From Thiobacillus thioparus DSM 505 (GTDB taxonomy: Bacteria > Pseudomonadota > Gammaproteobacteria > Burkholderiales > Thiobacillaceae), in assembly GCF_000373385.1 (NCBI RefSeq), contig NZ_KB891316.1:576997-640996 (forward strand): a DNA stretch of 64,000 bases, given 5' to 3'. The notes under the pieces were generated by a model, which saw only the letters and a program-made list of their open reading frames with translations, did not search any database and was not told the origin of the DNA. This document shows positions 31,420 through 41,025 of this stretch, one piece after another. Every line of letters starts with the position of its first letter. The first letter of the stretch is position 1. Made by a program: the position numbers and the translations under genes.

Positions 31420-32130
31420 TTACTTGGCGTTTGCGGCGAGCAGTTTTTCGAGTTGCGCAGCCGGCACCATGCCGGGCACGCGCTGGCCGTTGGCAAAGAA
31501 CAGGGTCGGCGTACCGGACACCTTCAGCTTGTTGCCCAGTGCGATGGTCTCCTCCACCGGGTTGCTGCACTTGCCGTCATTCTTGGGCACCGCACCGCTC
31601 GTGATGTAGTTTTCCCATGCCTTGTTGCGGTCGGGCGCGCACCAGATCTGTTTCGAGGTCTGGGTGGCCTGGGGATGCAGGCCTTCGATCGGATAAAGGA
31701 AGGTATACACCGTGATGTTGTCGACCTTGGCAAGCTCGGCCTCGAACTTGCGGCAATAGGGGCAATCGACGTCGGAAAACAGGACCAGCTTGCGTGCGCC
31801 GTTGCCCTTGACGGTTTTCAACGCATTGCCGAACGGAAAGTTGTCCCATTTCACGGCCTGCAATTGGTTCAAGCGCGCCTGGGTCAGGTTGGCGCGGTTC
31901 TTCAGGTCGATCACGTCGCCGGCGAACACGTATTGCGCCTTGGCATCCACATAAACCAGCTGACCGTCGAGATAGACCTCGAACAGGCCGCTGTAGGGCG
32001 TCTTCTGGACCGAGTTGATGGTGGCGCCCGGGAACTGCTGCGTCAGCGCCTTGCGGATGACCGCTTCATTGGCCTGCGCGGTCGCAGCGAACAGCAGGGT
32101 TGCGGCCAGCGCCAGGGAGGTGGATTTCAT
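31420..32130 (-). CDS. dsbC: Periplasmic disulfide isomerase DsbC
   Basis: 236 residues. A signal peptide of about 20 residues precedes the N-terminal dimerisation domain (IRKALTQQFPGATINSVQKTPYSGLFEVYLDGQLVY). The thioredoxin domain has active site DCPYC (Cys123, Cys126), the cis-proline loop SGTPTLFF, and a second cysteine pair in QIWCAPD and DGKCSNP as in DsbC. It reshuffles wrong disulfides in the periplasm, including those of LptD, which is encoded about 5 kb away. GGAG precedes the ATG. Confidence 0.94.
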   Translation of the reverse strand: MKSTSLALAATLLFAATAQANEAVIRKALTQQFPGATINSVQKTPYSGLFEVYLDGQLVYVDAKAQYVFAGDVIDLKNRANLTQARLNQLQAVKWDNFPFGNALKTVKGNGARKLVLFSDVDCPYCRKFEAELAKVDNITVYTFLYPIEGLHPQATQTSKQIWCAPDRNKAWENYITSGAVPKNDGKCSNPVEETIALGNKLKVSGTPTLFFANGQRVPGMVPAAQLEKLLAANAK

Positions 32131-32159
32131 TCGAGACTCCAAAAAAACATCATAAAAAC

Positions 32160-33320
32160 CTAGGACATCGCCTCGCGAACCAGGGCTGCCTTCATCGGCG
32201 GCAGGTGATCCACGATCCGCATCCCGGCGTTGCGCAGCCAGCCGGCGCGCTCGTCGGCAAACAGATGATGCAGGCCATGGGTGAGCGCCTGCATCCGCCG
32301 CACCGGTTCGGCACGCTCGCGGGCATAGCGTTGTAACACACGGACGTCACCGCAATAAGAACGGGCTGGACGCCGGGCCAGCACGTCAACCAGGATTTCG
32401 GCATCGCCGAAGCCCAGATTGACGCCCTGCCCCGCCAGCGGGTGCACGCCGTGGGCCGCGTCGCCGATCAGCGCCACGCCGGATGCAACGACGGCATCCA
32501 CCCGGATCAACCGCAGCGGGAATGCCGCAGCAGGCGTGAGCAGACGCAGGTCGCCCAGACGATCGTGGCCCGCCGCACGCACCTGATCGGCCAGGACCGC
32601 ACCGTCCAGGGCAAGCAGTTCGTCCGCATGGGCTGTCCGGGTTGACCAGACCATCGACATACGGTTCCCTCCCAGCGGGAGCCAGGCCAGGATATCGCTG
32701 TCGAAAAACCACTGGAACGCAGTGCCGCGGTGCGAACGCTCGCATTCGAAATTGGCCACCACCCCGCTCTGGCCGTAGGGTGTCAATGTCGAGGTCAGAC
32801 CGGCCCATTCGCGGATGCGGGAGGCCGCTCCGTCGGCGCCGACGACGAGTTCGGCCTCCAGCGTCGTGCCGTCGCCCAGCGTCAGCCGTGTCGACGCGCC
32901 GTCCCTGACGAGCGATTCAATCGCCGCGGGGCAGTGGAGCGCCACGTTGCCGTCGGCCTCGATCGCCTGCCACAAGGCATGCTGCAACCGCCCGCTTTCG
33001 AGTATGGTCGCCAGATGCGACACGCCCGATTCGTAGGCATCGAGACGGATCGTGCCACGGGCATCGCCCGTCACGTCCATGCGATATACCGGCTGGATAC
33101 GGCCGGCGTCCAGCCGCTGCCAGGCACCGATGCGTTCGAGAAAACGCTGCGGCGCCGGGCTGATGGCGTAGATGCGCGTGTCCCAGGTGTCGGTCGGGGC
33201 TTGGGGCAGCTGGCGCTCGACCAGCGCAACCCGCACACCCTGTCGCCCGAGCGCCAGGGCGGCCGCCGTGCCCACCAGCCCGGCCCCGACGATGACGACC
33301 TGATAGCGGTCGCCGCTCAT
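32160..33320 (-). CDS. Ubiquinone-biosynthesis FAD hydroxylase (UbiI/UbiF/UbiM-like)
   Basis: 386 residues. FAD-binding GAGLVGTAAALALGRQG lies at about 11-27, the NADH/FAD motif LVVGADGAASRIREWAG in the middle, and the UbiH-family signature GDAAHGVHPLAGQGVNLGFGDAE near 295. It hydroxylates the ring of a ubiquinone precursor. It overlaps the preceding hydroxylase gene by four bases. In Escherichia coli the paralogue after ubiH is ubiI. Which ring carbon this enzyme uses cannot be read from sequence. Confidence 0.88.
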   Translation of the reverse strand: MSGDRYQVVIVGAGLVGTAAALALGRQGVRVALVERQLPQAPTDTWDTRIYAISPAPQRFLERIGAWQRLDAGRIQPVYRMDVTGDARGTIRLDAYESGVSHLATILESGRLQHALWQAIEADGNVALHCPAAIESLVRDGASTRLTLGDGTTLEAELVVGADGAASRIREWAGLTSTLTPYGQSGVVANFECERSHRGTAFQWFFDSDILAWLPLGGNRMSMVWSTRTAHADELLALDGAVLADQVRAAGHDRLGDLRLLTPAAAFPLRLIRVDAVVASGVALIGDAAHGVHPLAGQGVNLGFGDAEILVDVLARRPARSYCGDVRVLQRYARERAEPVRRMQALTHGLHHLFADERAGWLRNAGMRIVDHLPPMKAALVREAMS

Positions 33321-34465
33321 CCGCGCGCACCGAACATCATGCGTCGCGCGACGAAGGTTTTGAGCGGCGGCAAGGCTTCCAGCGCCAGCAGGCCCAAGCC
33401 GCGCGCATGGCGCAGCGGCGCGACATCGTTGGAGAACATCCGCACCAGGAAATCGGTAAAACCGAGGCCGCCCATCACGTCGGTCCGACGCCCGCGGGCA
33501 TAGGCCGCGAGCATGGTCGCGCCGCCCATCTCCGTCTCTGTCGTATCGCCGCACAGGCTTGCCAGTTCCCAGGCATCGCGCAGGCCGATGTTGAAACCCT
33601 GACCTGCAACCGGGTGCAGCGTCTGTGCAGCATTGCCGATGCGCACTACGCGCCCGGCCGCTTCGCTGCCGGTATACGCCAGTCTGAGCGGAAAGGTCTT
33701 GCGCGGGCCGGCCTGGAGGAACCGCCCCTGGCGACCGCCGAAGTGGCGCTGCAAGGCAGCGAGAAATTCCGCGTCCGGCAGGGCGGCGATGCGCTGGGCC
33801 TCGTCGCTGCGCGCGGTCCATACCAATGCGTACCGATCGTCCTTCGGCAGCAGTGCCGCCGGCCCTTGGGGTGTAAAACGCTCAAAAGCCTGGTTGGCGT
33901 GTGGCAGTTCGGTTTTGACGTCGCACACCACGGCCATCTGATCGTAGTCGCGTTCGAACCTGGGCGGCGGCACCTGGTCGCCGCGCCCACCGTCGGCCAC
34001 CACCAGCAGCGGTGCCGCCAGCGTACGTCCATCTGCGGCATGCAGGGTCGCAGCCTCGGCGCCGGGCTCGATGCGGTCCACCGCCACACCATACTCGACC
34101 GCGACACCCGCATCGCCCAGCATCTGTTTCAAGGCGGCGGTGAGTTCGGCGTAGGGCAGCACGTAGCCCAATGCCGGCACGCCGATTTCTTCTGCCGCAA
34201 GCCGCGCCACGCCGAGCGCACCGCGCTGGGAGATATGGATACGGGTGATCGGCGTGACGCCGTGCAACCGGTCCCACACGCCGAGACGCTCGAGAATCAG
34301 GCGCGAGCCATGGGAGAGCGCCAGGGTGCGGGTGTCTGCGCGCGCATCGGCCGGCTGCGCCTCGAGCACGCGTGCGGCGATGCCCTGCTGCCGCAGCGCC
34401 AGCGCGCACACTGCGCCGACCGGACCGGCGCCAACGATCAGGACACGGCTCACGGGTTCATCCAT
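33317..34465 (-). CDS. ubiH: Ubiquinone-biosynthesis hydroxylase UbiH
   Basis: 382 residues of the same FAD monooxygenase family as its downstream neighbour: VGAGPVGAVCALALRQQG at the N-terminus and IGNAAQTLHPVAGQGFNIGLRDAWELA in the second half. The neighbour pepP is the classical partner of ubiH, which favours this name. The ATG at 34465 overlaps the pepP coding end by 16 bases. It hydroxylates a polyprenyl phenol in the aerobic quinone pathway. Confidence 0.9.
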   Translation of the reverse strand: MDEPVSRVLIVGAGPVGAVCALALRQQGIAARVLEAQPADARADTRTLALSHGSRLILERLGVWDRLHGVTPITRIHISQRGALGVARLAAEEIGVPALGYVLPYAELTAALKQMLGDAGVAVEYGVAVDRIEPGAEAATLHAADGRTLAAPLLVVADGGRGDQVPPPRFERDYDQMAVVCDVKTELPHANQAFERFTPQGPAALLPKDDRYALVWTARSDEAQRIAALPDAEFLAALQRHFGGRQGRFLQAGPRKTFPLRLAYTGSEAAGRVVRIGNAAQTLHPVAGQGFNIGLRDAWELASLCGDTTETEMGGATMLAAYARGRRTDVMGGLGFTDFLVRMFSNDVAPLRHARGLGLLALEALPPLKTFVARRMMFGARG

Positions 34466-35751
34466 GCCTCGATCTCCGCGACCGTTTTCGGCGGCGTGGT
34501 CAGCACCTCGCAACCCGACTCGGTCACGACCACGTCGTCCTCGATGCGGATGCCGATGTTCCAGAACGCCTCGGGCACGTCGTCCGCCGGACGGATATAG
34601 AGGCCTGGCTCGACCGTCAGGGTCATGCCCGGCACCAGCGGCCGCCATTCGCCCTGCAGCTTGTACTCGCCGGCGTCGTGCACGTCCATGCCCAGCCAGT
34701 GGCCGGTGCGATGCATGTAAAAACGGCTGTAGCCGCCCGACTCGATGAGGCCGTCGACCTCGCCCTGGAGCAGGCCGAGGTCAACCATGCCCTGCGTCAG
34801 CACGCGCACCGCCGCCTCGTGCGGGCTGTTCCAGTGGCTGCCCGGCCGGATCGTGTCGATAGCCGCCGCCTGCGCGGCCAGAACCAGTTCGTAGGCCTCC
34901 TTCTGCGCTGCCGAAAAGCGGCCGTTCACCGGAAAAGTGCGGGTGATGTCGGCCGCATAGCTGCCGAACTCGGCGGCGGCGTCGATCAGCAGCAGGTCGC
35001 CGTCGCGCAGTGGCCTGTTGTTGAAGACGTAATGCAGCACGCAGGCATTGGCGCCGCTGGCGACGATGGAGGTGTAGGCCGGCGCCTCGGCACCGCCGCG
35101 GCGGAAGGCGGAGAGCAGTTCCGCCTCGATCTCGTATTCGTGGCCGCCCGGCCGGGTCGCACGCATGGCGGCGCGATGCGCACCGGTGGAGATCTCGGCG
35201 GCGCGGCGCATCAGGGCGAGTTCGTGGGCATCCTTGACGAGGCGCATCTCGTCGAGCCAGATGCGTGCGTCCACCATGCGGTTGGGCGCATGCACACCGC
35301 TGCGCGCCTTGGCACGCACGGCGTTCAGCCAGCCCATCACCTGCGTGTCCCAGGCCATGTCGCGGCCGATGAGATAGGCCAGCATCGGCTGGTTCTCCAG
35401 CAGCCTGGGCAGTTCCGCATCCAGTGTGTCAAACGCAAAGGTGTCGTCGAAGGCGAAGACTTCGCGGGCCGCCGCGGGCCCATAACGGAAACCATCCCAG
35501 ATTTCCCGTTCTTCGTTTTTCTCGCGACAGAACAGGATGTGACGCGGCGCTTTGCCCCCGACCAGCACCACCACCGCTTCCGGTTCGTTGAAGCCGGTCA
35601 GCCAGTAGAAATAGCTGTCGTGTCGATAGGGATAGTGGGTATCGCGGTTGCGCGCCACCTCCGGCGCAGTCGCGATGACCATCACGCCGTCACCCAGTTG
35701 TTCCAGGACCCGCTCGCGGCGGGCACGGTAAATTGCGGAATCAGGCTGCAT
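34450..35751 (-). CDS. pepP: Xaa-Pro aminopeptidase
   Basis: 433 residues. An AMP_N domain (HDSYFYWLTGFNEPEAVVVLVG) is followed by the M24 pita-bread domain. Metal ligands are recognisable in LLIDAAAEFGSYAADITRTFP (two Asp), MHRTGHWLGMDVHD (His), LTVEPGLYI (Glu) and GIRIEDDVVV (Glu). It removes N-terminal residues before proline and needs manganese. It overlaps murU by 11 bases and ubiH by 16, so five genes from amgK to the ubi hydroxylases look like one transcript. Confidence 0.95.
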   Translation of the reverse strand: MQPDSAIYRARRERVLEQLGDGVMVIATAPEVARNRDTHYPYRHDSYFYWLTGFNEPEAVVVLVGGKAPRHILFCREKNEEREIWDGFRYGPAAAREVFAFDDTFAFDTLDAELPRLLENQPMLAYLIGRDMAWDTQVMGWLNAVRAKARSGVHAPNRMVDARIWLDEMRLVKDAHELALMRRAAEISTGAHRAAMRATRPGGHEYEIEAELLSAFRRGGAEAPAYTSIVASGANACVLHYVFNNRPLRDGDLLLIDAAAEFGSYAADITRTFPVNGRFSAAQKEAYELVLAAQAAAIDTIRPGSHWNSPHEAAVRVLTQGMVDLGLLQGEVDGLIESGGYSRFYMHRTGHWLGMDVHDAGEYKLQGEWRPLVPGMTLTVEPGLYIRPADDVPEAFWNIGIRIEDDVVVTESGCEVLTTPPKTVAEIEAWMNP

Positions 35752-36460
35752 GGTGTTGTCTCAGTTCCTCGTCCAGGGCCGCCAGACGGGCCGGCGTACC
35801 GACGTCGACCCACTGCCCGGAATAATGCTCGCCACTCGCCCGCCCGGCATCGATCACCAGTCGCAGCAGCGGTGCCAGCGGCGCCTTCTCGCCCGCCATC
35901 GTGTGGGCGAACAGCGCACGATGGTAGACGCCGATGCCGGAAAAAGTGAGTCGGGCCGGGTCCGGAGTCAGCGGCGTATCGGCGTTTCTCACCCGGCTGC
36001 CGTCGAGTACGAAATCCCCATTCGGATGATGCGGGGGATTGTCGACCAGCACCAGATGGGCCTGGTCGTGGCCGACGGCGAGCCGCGCCAGCGGTTCGGC
36101 AAGCCGGCTGAAATCAAATTCACAGTAAATGTCGCCATTGACCACGGGGAACACCTCGCTCTCGATCAGAGGAAGCGCGGTGGCGATCCCGCCCGCGGTT
36201 TCCAGTGCGCTGACTTCACGCGAATACTCGATCGACACGCCATACGCGGCGCCGTTCCCCAGCGCATCCTCGATCTGCTGACCAAGATGCGCATGGTTGA
36301 TGACGATATGGGTAAAACCGGCCGCACGCAGGCGCTCGATGTGCCAGACGATGAGCATCTTGCCGCCCACCGACAGCAGCGGCTTGGGGGTGCGGTCGGT
36401 GAGCGGGCGCATGCGCTCGCCGCGCCCGGCCGCCAGGATCATCGCCGTAGCCGGGTTCAA
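35741..36460 (-). CDS. murU: N-acetylmuramate-1-phosphate uridylyltransferase (MurU-like nucleotidyltransferase)
   Basis: 239 residues. The nucleotide-binding loop is MILAAGRGERMRPLTDRTPKPLL. Next come the metal aspartate in VVNGDIYCEFDF and the closing GQWVDVGTPARLAALDE. It resembles MurU, which makes UDP-MurNAc from MurNAc-1-phosphate and so bypasses de novo, fosfomycin-sensitive synthesis. The kinase partner AmgK lies immediately upstream. The start is probably a TTG at 36460 that overlaps the amgK stop (TTGA); an ATG at 36442 is an alternative that loses six residues. Confidence 0.85.
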   Translation of the reverse strand: MNPATAMILAAGRGERMRPLTDRTPKPLLSVGGKMLIVWHIERLRAAGFTHIVINHAHLGQQIEDALGNGAAYGVSIEYSREVSALETAGGIATALPLIESEVFPVVNGDIYCEFDFSRLAEPLARLAVGHDQAHLVLVDNPPHHPNGDFVLDGSRVRNADTPLTPDPARLTFSGIGVYHRALFAHTMAGEKAPLAPLLRLVIDAGRASGEHYSGQWVDVGTPARLAALDEELRQHHAA

Positions 36461-37470
36461 AACGTATACCCCGCCTGCGGCTGCCTGTCCTGCAGGGCAT
36501 CCAGCAAGAACAGCAGCGGCTTCAGTTCGTCGTAGCGTTCGCATGTCTTGCGCAGGTAGTGCATCACCCGCGGCATGTCCTTCAGATAGCCGTCCTTGCC
36601 GTCGCGGTGATACAGCCGCGCGAAAATGCCGAGCACCTTGATCTGGCGCTGCGCGCCCATCCACTCGAAATCGCGCCAGAACTCGCCGAAATCCTCGCGC
36701 ACCGGGAGGTGGGCGGCACGCGCCTTTTCCCAGTAGCGGATCACCCAGTCGAGCTGCTGCTCCTCGTCCCACTGGATGTAGGCGTCGCGGTAAATCGAGG
36801 CGAGGTCGTAGGTGATGGGGCCATACACCGCATCCTGGAAGTCGAGAATACCGGGGTTGGGCTCGCTCACCATCAGGTTGCGCGAATGCCAGTCGCGATG
36901 CACGTAGACCTGCGACTGCGCCAGGTTGTTGGCGAGGATGCGCCCGAACACGGTCTCGAGGATGGCCCTCTGCTCGTCCTTCATGACGACGCCCAGATGT
37001 TTCGCCACGTACCACTCGGGAAATAGCATCAGTTCGCGGGTCAGCAGTGCGCGGTCGTATTCCGGCAGCACGCCCGGGCGGCTCGCCTGCTGGATGTGGA
37101 TCAGGGCGTCGTTCGACGCCAGATACAGTTCGCGTGCCACGTCTTGATTGGATGCGGCTTCGCCGAGCGCCGACAGATAAGTGGTATTGCCCAGATCGGT
37201 CAGCAGCAGAAAGCCCCGGTCGAGGTCCTGTGCCAATACCTGCGGTACATTTACGCCGGCATCGGCAAACAGCCGGGCGACGGCAATGAACGGCCGGCAA
37301 TCCTCGTGCGCCGGCGGGGCGTCCATCACGATATAATCGCGGCCTTTGGCAGTGACGCGAAAATAGCGGCGAAAGCTGGCGTCCGCCGACGCCGGGGCGA
37401 TGTCCAGCGACTCGCCTCCCAGTTGTCGGGCGGCCCAGTCCTGTAAAGCTTGCAAACGTTCCACTGCCAC
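36457..37470 (-). CDS. amgK: Anomeric MurNAc/GlcNAc kinase (AmgK-like aminoglycoside phosphotransferase fold)
   Basis: 337 residues of the APH fold. SADASFRRYFRV near the N-terminus is the phosphate-loop region, GRDYIVMDAPPAHED holds the ATP-binding strand, and YVHRDWHSRNLMV with LDFQDAVYGPITYDLASIYRD carries the catalytic and metal aspartates. It phosphorylates the anomeric hydroxyl of MurNAc, the step before MurU. Only GTG codons at 37470 or 37464 give a sensible N-terminus; no ATG is available. Its 5-prime end lies very close to that of the divergent lptD. Confidence 0.87.
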   Translation of the reverse strand: MAVERLQALQDWAARQLGGESLDIAPASADASFRRYFRVTAKGRDYIVMDAPPAHEDCRPFIAVARLFADAGVNVPQVLAQDLDRGFLLLTDLGNTTYLSALGEAASNQDVARELYLASNDALIHIQQASRPGVLPEYDRALLTRELMLFPEWYVAKHLGVVMKDEQRAILETVFGRILANNLAQSQVYVHRDWHSRNLMVSEPNPGILDFQDAVYGPITYDLASIYRDAYIQWDEEQQLDWVIRYWEKARAAHLPVREDFGEFWRDFEWMGAQRQIKVLGIFARLYHRDGKDGYLKDMPRVMHYLRKTCERYDELKPLLFLLDALQDRQPQAGYTF

Positions 37471-37522
37471 ACTGCTCCGAATAACGCTATTTCTGATAAC
37501 CCTGGCCCGGATTTTACATCGC

Positions 37523-39715
37523 TTGTCCACCTTGCCCGGCTTTACGCTCGTTGTACTGTTGCTGACTGCCGGTTCTGCGGTGGCGGACGGGCTCGTGCTG
37601 AAGAAGGACGTCGAACTGAAAGGCTCGACGGCGGCGGGCAAGGAAGGGCCGCTGTTCCTCACTGCGGACAAGATCGAATCGACCGCCCCCGGTGTCATCG
37701 AGGCCAGCGGCAAGGTGGCAGCCCGCCAGGCCGGGCTGAATTTCTTCGCCGACTGGCTGCGCTACGACACCACGCAGAATCGGGTGGAGGCACGCGGCCG
37801 GGTTCGTCTGGAACAGCCCGCGCTGCTGGTGGATGGCGATGCGCTCAAACTCGACCTGGACGACTATAGTGGCGAACTCGCCCAGCCGGTCTACCATTTG
37901 GTCGCGCAGAATGGCCGAGGCGACGCCAGCCACATCGACTTCGTCGACAAGGAACACTACAAGCTGCAGGAGGCCACCTACACGACCTGCCCGGTGGACA
38001 ACGACGACTGGTTTCTCGAGGTGGACGACCTCGACATCGACAAGAGCCGCAATGTGGGAACGGCACGCAACGCCTCGCTCCATTTCCTCGGCGTACCGAT
38101 CCTGTATACGCCCTGGATGGATTTCCCGCTCAACGACGTGCGCAAGAGCGGCGTGCTCGCCCCCACCTTCGGCACCACCCAGCGCAGCGGCGTCGACTTC
38201 CTGGTGCCCTACTACCTCAACCTCGCACCCAACTATGATGCCACGCTGTATCCGCGCCTGCTGTCCAAGCGTGGTGTGCAGCTGGGCGGCGAATTCCGCT
38301 ATCTACTGAACGACGTCCATGGCGTGAACCGCCTGGAGTACCTGCCCAACGACAACGTCGCAGGCCGTTCGCGCTGGAGCGCCGCGCTGAACAACATCTA
38401 CCGCCTGAACGACACGACCGAGGCCGGCATGCTGTTCAACCGCGTGTCGGACAACGATTATTTCCGCGACCTGTCCAACCTGCTGGCCGTCACCTCGCTC
38501 ACCCAGCTCAACCGCGAATTCTGGGTGAGCACCCAGCACGCCAACTGGAGTGCGGACATTCGCGCGCAAAGCTACCAGACCCTGCAGGACTCCACCTCCG
38601 CCACGCCCATTCTCGAACCTTACGCACGGCTGCCGCAGGCGCGCCTGGGCATCTCGAAAACGTTCGAGAACGGGCTGGAATTCAAGATGGACAGCGAAGC
38701 CACCCATTTCGCCCATCCCACCATGGTCGAAGGCACGCGGGTGCTGGCCTATCCGACGCTGCGCCTGCCGCTCACCAACTCGTTCGGGTTCCTCACGCCG
38801 CAGATCGGCTGGCACAGCACCTACTATGCGCTGGACGATCGCGCGCCGGTGCAACACATCAGCCGCAGCCTGCCCATCTTCAGCCTCGACAGCGGCGTGA
38901 CCTTCGAGCGTCCGTTCCATTTTGCCAGCCAGGATTACACGCAGACGCTGGAACCACGCGCCTACTACGTCTACGCGCCCTATCGCGATCAGTCGGCGAT
39001 TCCGGTATTCGATACCGCGCTGCTGGATTTCAGCTACGCGCAGATGTTCACCGAGAATCAGTTCATCGGCGGCGACCGCATCAACGACGCCAACCAGCTG
39101 ACGGTTGCCGTCACCAGCCGGTTCACCGAGGCGACCAGCGGGCTGGAGCGGCTGCAGGTCACCCTCGGCCAGCGCTATTATTTCGGCACGCAGCAGGTCA
39201 CGCTGCCCGGCATCGCGCCGCGCAGCAGCAATGCCACCGACCTGCTGGCCGCGATCAGCGGGCAGGTCACACGCAACTGGCGCATCGACACGGCATGGCA
39301 GTTCGACACCCAGAACGGCACCACCATCCGCCAGAACCTCGGTGCGTCCTACCGGCCCAGCCCCGGCCGCGTGATAAATCTGGGTTACCGCTTCATCGAT
39401 CAGACCACGGAACAGGTCGACCTGTCCGCGCAGTGGCCGCTCGCCCAGCGCTGGTACGGCATGGTCCGCTACAACTATTCCTTCAAGGACAACAAGCTGG
39501 TCGAAGGCCTGGCCGGGTTTGAATACAATGGCGGATGCTGGGCGCTGCGCGCGGTACTGCAACGACTGGCAACCAAGGAAAACCAGTCCACCGATGCGTT
39601 GTTCTTCCAGCTGGAGTTGAACGGAATGGGGCGCATCGGCTCCAATCCTCTCGACGTTTTGAAACATAGTGTTCCCGGATACAGGCCTAGCAATGAAATT
39701 ATTCAAACGCCCTGA
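37523..39715 (+). CDS. lptD: LPS-assembly outer-membrane protein LptD
   Basis: About 730 residues. The signal-like PGFTLVVLLLTAGSAVADG is followed by the OstA/LptA-like slide domain (LFLTADKIESTAPGVIEASGKVAARQ) and a long C-terminal beta-barrel. Cysteines in TTCPVDNDDW and NGGCWALRAVLQR match positions used for LptD disulfides. It inserts lipopolysaccharide into the outer leaflet. The start is uncertain: the frame offers an ATG at 37400, which would overlap amgK, and then only a TTG at 37523, which gives a good signal peptide but no charged N-terminus. surA follows, overlapping by 23 bases. Confidence 0.93.
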   Translation: MSTLPGFTLVVLLLTAGSAVADGLVLKKDVELKGSTAAGKEGPLFLTADKIESTAPGVIEASGKVAARQAGLNFFADWLRYDTTQNRVEARGRVRLEQPALLVDGDALKLDLDDYSGELAQPVYHLVAQNGRGDASHIDFVDKEHYKLQEATYTTCPVDNDDWFLEVDDLDIDKSRNVGTARNASLHFLGVPILYTPWMDFPLNDVRKSGVLAPTFGTTQRSGVDFLVPYYLNLAPNYDATLYPRLLSKRGVQLGGEFRYLLNDVHGVNRLEYLPNDNVAGRSRWSAALNNIYRLNDTTEAGMLFNRVSDNDYFRDLSNLLAVTSLTQLNREFWVSTQHANWSADIRAQSYQTLQDSTSATPILEPYARLPQARLGISKTFENGLEFKMDSEATHFAHPTMVEGTRVLAYPTLRLPLTNSFGFLTPQIGWHSTYYALDDRAPVQHISRSLPIFSLDSGVTFERPFHFASQDYTQTLEPRAYYVYAPYRDQSAIPVFDTALLDFSYAQMFTENQFIGGDRINDANQLTVAVTSRFTEATSGLERLQVTLGQRYYFGTQQVTLPGIAPRSSNATDLLAAISGQVTRNWRIDTAWQFDTQNGTTIRQNLGASYRPSPGRVINLGYRFIDQTTEQVDLSAQWPLAQRWYGMVRYNYSFKDNKLVEGLAGFEYNGGCWALRAVLQRLATKENQSTDALFFQLELNGMGRIGSNPLDVLKHSVPGYRPSNEIIQTP

Positions 39716-41003
39716 ATGGCGCCGCCCGCACTGGGTCCTGGCGCTGCTGATCGCCGTGTCGGTCCTGTCGCCGGCTCACGCAGCCGTACAGGAACTCGAC
39801 CACATCGTCGCCGTCGTCAACGACGAGGTCATCACGCGCCAGGAACTCACCCGGCGCTACGACGAGGTCGTGCGCAATCTGTCGCGGCAAAACACGCCGC
39901 TGCCGCCGCGCGATGTGCTGGAAAAACAGCTGCTCGAACGCATGGTGACCGAGCTTGCGCTACAGCAACACGCCCGCGCCACCGGCATTCGGGTCGACCC
40001 GACGCAGGTTGAGCATGCCCTGCAGCGCATCGCCGCCCAGAACAAGCTCGACATGGCCGGGTTGCAGGCCGCGCTTGAGAAGGACGGCCAAAGCCTCGAC
40101 AGCATGCGCAACACCATCCGCAACGAGCTCCTGATTGCCCGCGCGCGTGAACGCGACGTCGACAACCGCATCTCCGTCAGCGACGCCGAAATCGAAGGCT
40201 ACCTGCAGACGCAGGCCCAGCAAGGCGTGGAAACCGAATACAACTTCGCCCACATTCTGGTCACCGTGCCGGAAAACGCCTCACCCGAACAGATCCAGGC
40301 ACGCCATGCGCGTGCCGAGGACATCGTCGCCCAGCTTGCCAAGGGTGCCGATTTTGCCCAGTTGTCGGCCAGTTATTCCGACGCCTCCAATGCGCTGCAG
40401 GGCGGCGAATTCGGCTGGCGCGCCAGCGGCAAGATTCCGACCCTGTTCGCCGATGCGCTGAAATCGATGCAGCCGGGCCAGATCAGTCCGATCCTGAGGA
40501 GCAGCAACGGTTTTCACATCCTCAAGCTCATCGACAAGCGCGGGCTCGATGCCACGCTCACTGTGATGCAGACGCACGCGCGCCACATCCTCATCAAGAC
40601 CAACGAACTCACCTCGGAAGCCGACGCCCGCAACCGCCTGCTGCAACTCAAGGAACGCATCGAGAACGGTGCGAAATTCGAAGACATGGCGCGCCTGCAA
40701 TCCGAGGATGCCAGTGCTTCCAAAGGCGGCGATCTCGGCTGGATCAATCCGGGCGACACCGTCCCCGAATTCGAGAAGGCCATGAATGTGCTGAAGCCCG
40801 GCCAGATCAGCGACCCCGTTCAGAGCCCCTTCGGCTGGCACCTGATCCAGGTGCTGGAGCGCCGCAACCAGGATGTCACGCAGGAACGCCAGAAGCTGCT
40901 GGCGCGCCAGGCCATCCGCGAACGCAAGGGTGATGAGGCCTTCCAGGACTGGGTGCGCCAGATCCGCGACGCGGCCTATGTCGAAATCCGCCCGATCGAC
41001 TGA
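39693..41003 (+). CDS. surA: Periplasmic peptidyl-prolyl isomerase/chaperone SurA
   Basis: 436 residues. The signal peptide ends near AHAAVQELD. The N-terminal chaperone module has VAVVNDEVITRQELTRRYD. Two parvulin domains follow, starting YNFAHILVTVPE (about 180) and HARHILIKTNE (about 300), then the C-terminal helix. It guides outer-membrane proteins, LptD among them, through the periplasm; the adjacent lptD is the usual order. The ATG at 39693 has AGG seven bases upstream. Confidence 0.96.
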   Translation: MKLFKRPEWRRPHWVLALLIAVSVLSPAHAAVQELDHIVAVVNDEVITRQELTRRYDEVVRNLSRQNTPLPPRDVLEKQLLERMVTELALQQHARATGIRVDPTQVEHALQRIAAQNKLDMAGLQAALEKDGQSLDSMRNTIRNELLIARARERDVDNRISVSDAEIEGYLQTQAQQGVETEYNFAHILVTVPENASPEQIQARHARAEDIVAQLAKGADFAQLSASYSDASNALQGGEFGWRASGKIPTLFADALKSMQPGQISPILRSSNGFHILKLIDKRGLDATLTVMQTHARHILIKTNELTSEADARNRLLQLKERIENGAKFEDMARLQSEDASASKGGDLGWINPGDTVPEFEKAMNVLKPGQISDPVQSPFGWHLIQVLERRNQDVTQERQKLLARQAIRERKGDEAFQDWVRQIRDAAYVEIRPID

Positions 41004-41025
41004 CCGACCCGGATTACGCGAAGCC

